Assembly: GCA_041674385.1 (NCBI GenBank)
Contig: JBAYVU010000012.1
Span: forward strand, 1-64,000
Reading direction: 5' to 3'
Source: JACRAR01 sp041674385
GTDB taxonomy: Bacteria > Pseudomonadota > Gammaproteobacteria > Burkholderiales > Rhodocyclaceae
DNA: 64,000 bases
The position numbers were made by a program, and so were the translations under genes. The notes under the pieces are model-generated. The model saw only the letters and a list, made by a program, of their open reading frames with translations. It had not been told where the DNA came from and searched no databases. Shown here piece by piece: positions 61,927 through 64,000 of this stretch. Within the stretch, counting starts at the first letter, position 1; each line of letters opens with the position of its first letter.

Positions 61927-61927
<1 letters not shown>
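61670..61927 (-). CDS. hicA: HicA-type toxin, mRNA interferase
   Basis: 85 residues, dsRNA-binding-like fold with the catalytic His in KGSHHIFVREG (H43/H44); LRGLLKAHNFNERIKGSH is characteristic of HicA. It is slightly longer than the usual ~60-70 residues, with an N-terminal VSEDKLLARILGGLSDANIGF helix. The first ATG overlaps the trpB stop codon by one base (TGATG), so it is translationally coupled to trpB. Confidence 0.87.
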
Positions 61928-63115
<1,188 letters not shown>

Positions 63116-63141
<26 letters not shown>

Positions 63142-63763
63142 TGCGGACTCCAGTGATGAACGCAGCGATCTTGGCTGCGTCCTTGATACCGCGGGTGGTT
63201 CCCGCCAATTCCACACCGCTGCTGACATCGACTGCCCACGGCCGGACGCTGTGGATCGCCGCAGCGACGTTGCCGGCATCGAGACCGCCCGAAAGGACCA
63301 GCGGCAATGGCAGGTCGGGCGGAATCAGTCCCCAGTCGAAGGTCTTGCCGCCGCCGCCGTAGCTGTCGACATAGGCATCGAGCAGCAGACCGCACGCCTC
63401 CGGGAACGAGGCCGCGTATTCTACCAAATCCAGGCCGGGCCGAACGCGTGCCGCCTTGACATAAGGTCGGCCGAATTGCCGGCAATACGCGGCATCTTCC
63501 TCGCCGTGGAACTGCAACTGTTGCAACGGCACGGCTTCCAGCACGCGACGCACCGTAGCGGGTTCCTCATTGACGAACAGGCCGAGCGTGGTGACGAAAG
63601 GCGGCACGGCACGAACCAGTGCGGCGGCGAGGGCAATGTCCAGATATCGCGAACTGGGCGGATAGAACACGAAGCCCAGCGCATCGGCACCGAGGTCGAC
63701 GGCAGCGCGCAAATCCTCGGGGCGGGTAATGCCGCAGATCTTGATACGGGTGCGTTTCAACAT
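63116..63763 (-). CDS. trpF: Phosphoribosylanthranilate isomerase
   Basis: 215 residues: MLKRTRIKICGITRPEDLRAAVDLGADALGFVFYPPSSRYL contains the catalytic Cys in KICGIT; the C-terminal LVLSGGLDAGNVAAAI and AVDVSSGVELAGTTRGIKD hold the phosphate site and catalytic Asp. Fourth step of tryptophan synthesis. It starts 5 nt after the truA stop. Confidence 0.96.
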
Positions 63764-63768
63764 ATTGA

Positions 63769-64000
63769 TTAGACCAAAATGACAGGCGTGATGATACGGC
63801 TAGCCCAAGGTAGCCGCCAGTGCGGCTCATATTCGACCCCGGAGAAATACAATCCGGCCGGCGAAAAAGTCGGCGCCGCCAGCGTACGATCACGCTGCTC
63901 GAGCAATTCCGCCATCCATTCCGGGGATTGCTTGCCGGCACCGATCATCACCAATGCGCCGACGATATTTCGCACCATATGTTGAAGAAAGGCGTTGGCG
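63769..64000 (-). CDS. truA: tRNA pseudouridine synthase TruA (3' end, partial)
   Basis: The frame enters from the right edge (ANAFLQHMVRNIVGALVMIGAGKQ) and ends at 63769; this is the conserved C-terminal region of TruA (FLxHMVRNIVG, then APTFSPAGLYFSGVEY). TruA makes pseudouridine 38-40 in tRNA anticodon arms. Placement upstream of trpF is typical of beta- and gammaproteobacteria. The N-terminal part lies outside the window. Confidence 0.93.
   Translation of the reverse strand, partial: ANAFLQHMVRNIVGALVMIGAGKQSPEWMAELLEQRDRTLAAPTFSPAGLYFSGVEYEPHWRLPWASRIITPVILV

Overview
The window reads as chromosomal DNA of a GC-rich betaproteobacterium, most like the Rhodocyclales/Nitrosomonadales. The basis is the uninterrupted S10-spc-alpha ribosomal cluster, the order truA-trpF-trpB-trpA-accD-folC-SPOR-cvpA-purF-metZ, the leuCDB order, and the close match of many proteins to betaproteobacterial families. 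The species is not identifiable from sequence alone. No rRNA, tRNA or CRISPR array was seen.

Layout. 1-14.75 kb (+): the end of an unknown membrane protein, then 29 genes from rpsJ to rplQ with secY, infA and rpoA. Three sigma70-like promoters lie at the classical operon boundaries (before rpsJ, rplN and rpsM) and a strong terminator follows rplQ. 14.77-18.53 kb (-): dsbB, then an accessory stretch with HigBA and MazEF toxin-antitoxin pairs and a two-gene unit (GIY-YIG protein plus small membrane protein) bracketed by inverted ~200 bp repeats. 18.5-24.6 kb (-): a GltIJKL-type amino-acid importer interrupted by a MITE-like repeat, an ATM1-type exporter and an XRE regulator. 24.7-29.4 kb (+): leuCDB, a CDF metal exporter, a second MITE-like copy and an orphan symporter small subunit. 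29.4-33.3 kb (-): a 1293-residue flavin/Fe-S oxidoreductase. 33.8-46.5 kb: mixed housekeeping and stress genes (FrnE/DsbA, APH-like kinase, ferritin-like protein, MATE pump, WbuC cupin, two ABC-F proteins, acyltransferase, HDOD protein, UPF0149/SEC-C protein, WYL regulator).

46.7-50.8 kb (+) is the most distinctive locus: a glycyl radical enzyme (862 aa) and its radical-SAM activase, in AT-richer, AGA/AGG/AAA-using DNA unlike the surroundings. A perfect 36-bp palindrome overlaps the probable promoter. The Cys loop reads C-V-T, not the C-x-E of diol dehydratases and 4-hydroxyphenylacetate decarboxylase, and no benzylsuccinate-synthase-type small subunits are present. This is the best candidate for an undescribed anaerobic radical reaction.

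50.8-64 kb: a secreted DUF4384/peptidoglycan-binding protein, a decayed chrA fragment, a glycosyltransferase-like protein, then (-) metZ preceded by a SAM-II-like riboswitch and terminator, purF, cvpA, a SPOR protein, folC, accD and trpA. A HicAB toxin-antitoxin pair follows, wedged between trpB and trpA and overlapping the trpB stop codon. trpF and the 3' end of truA close the window.
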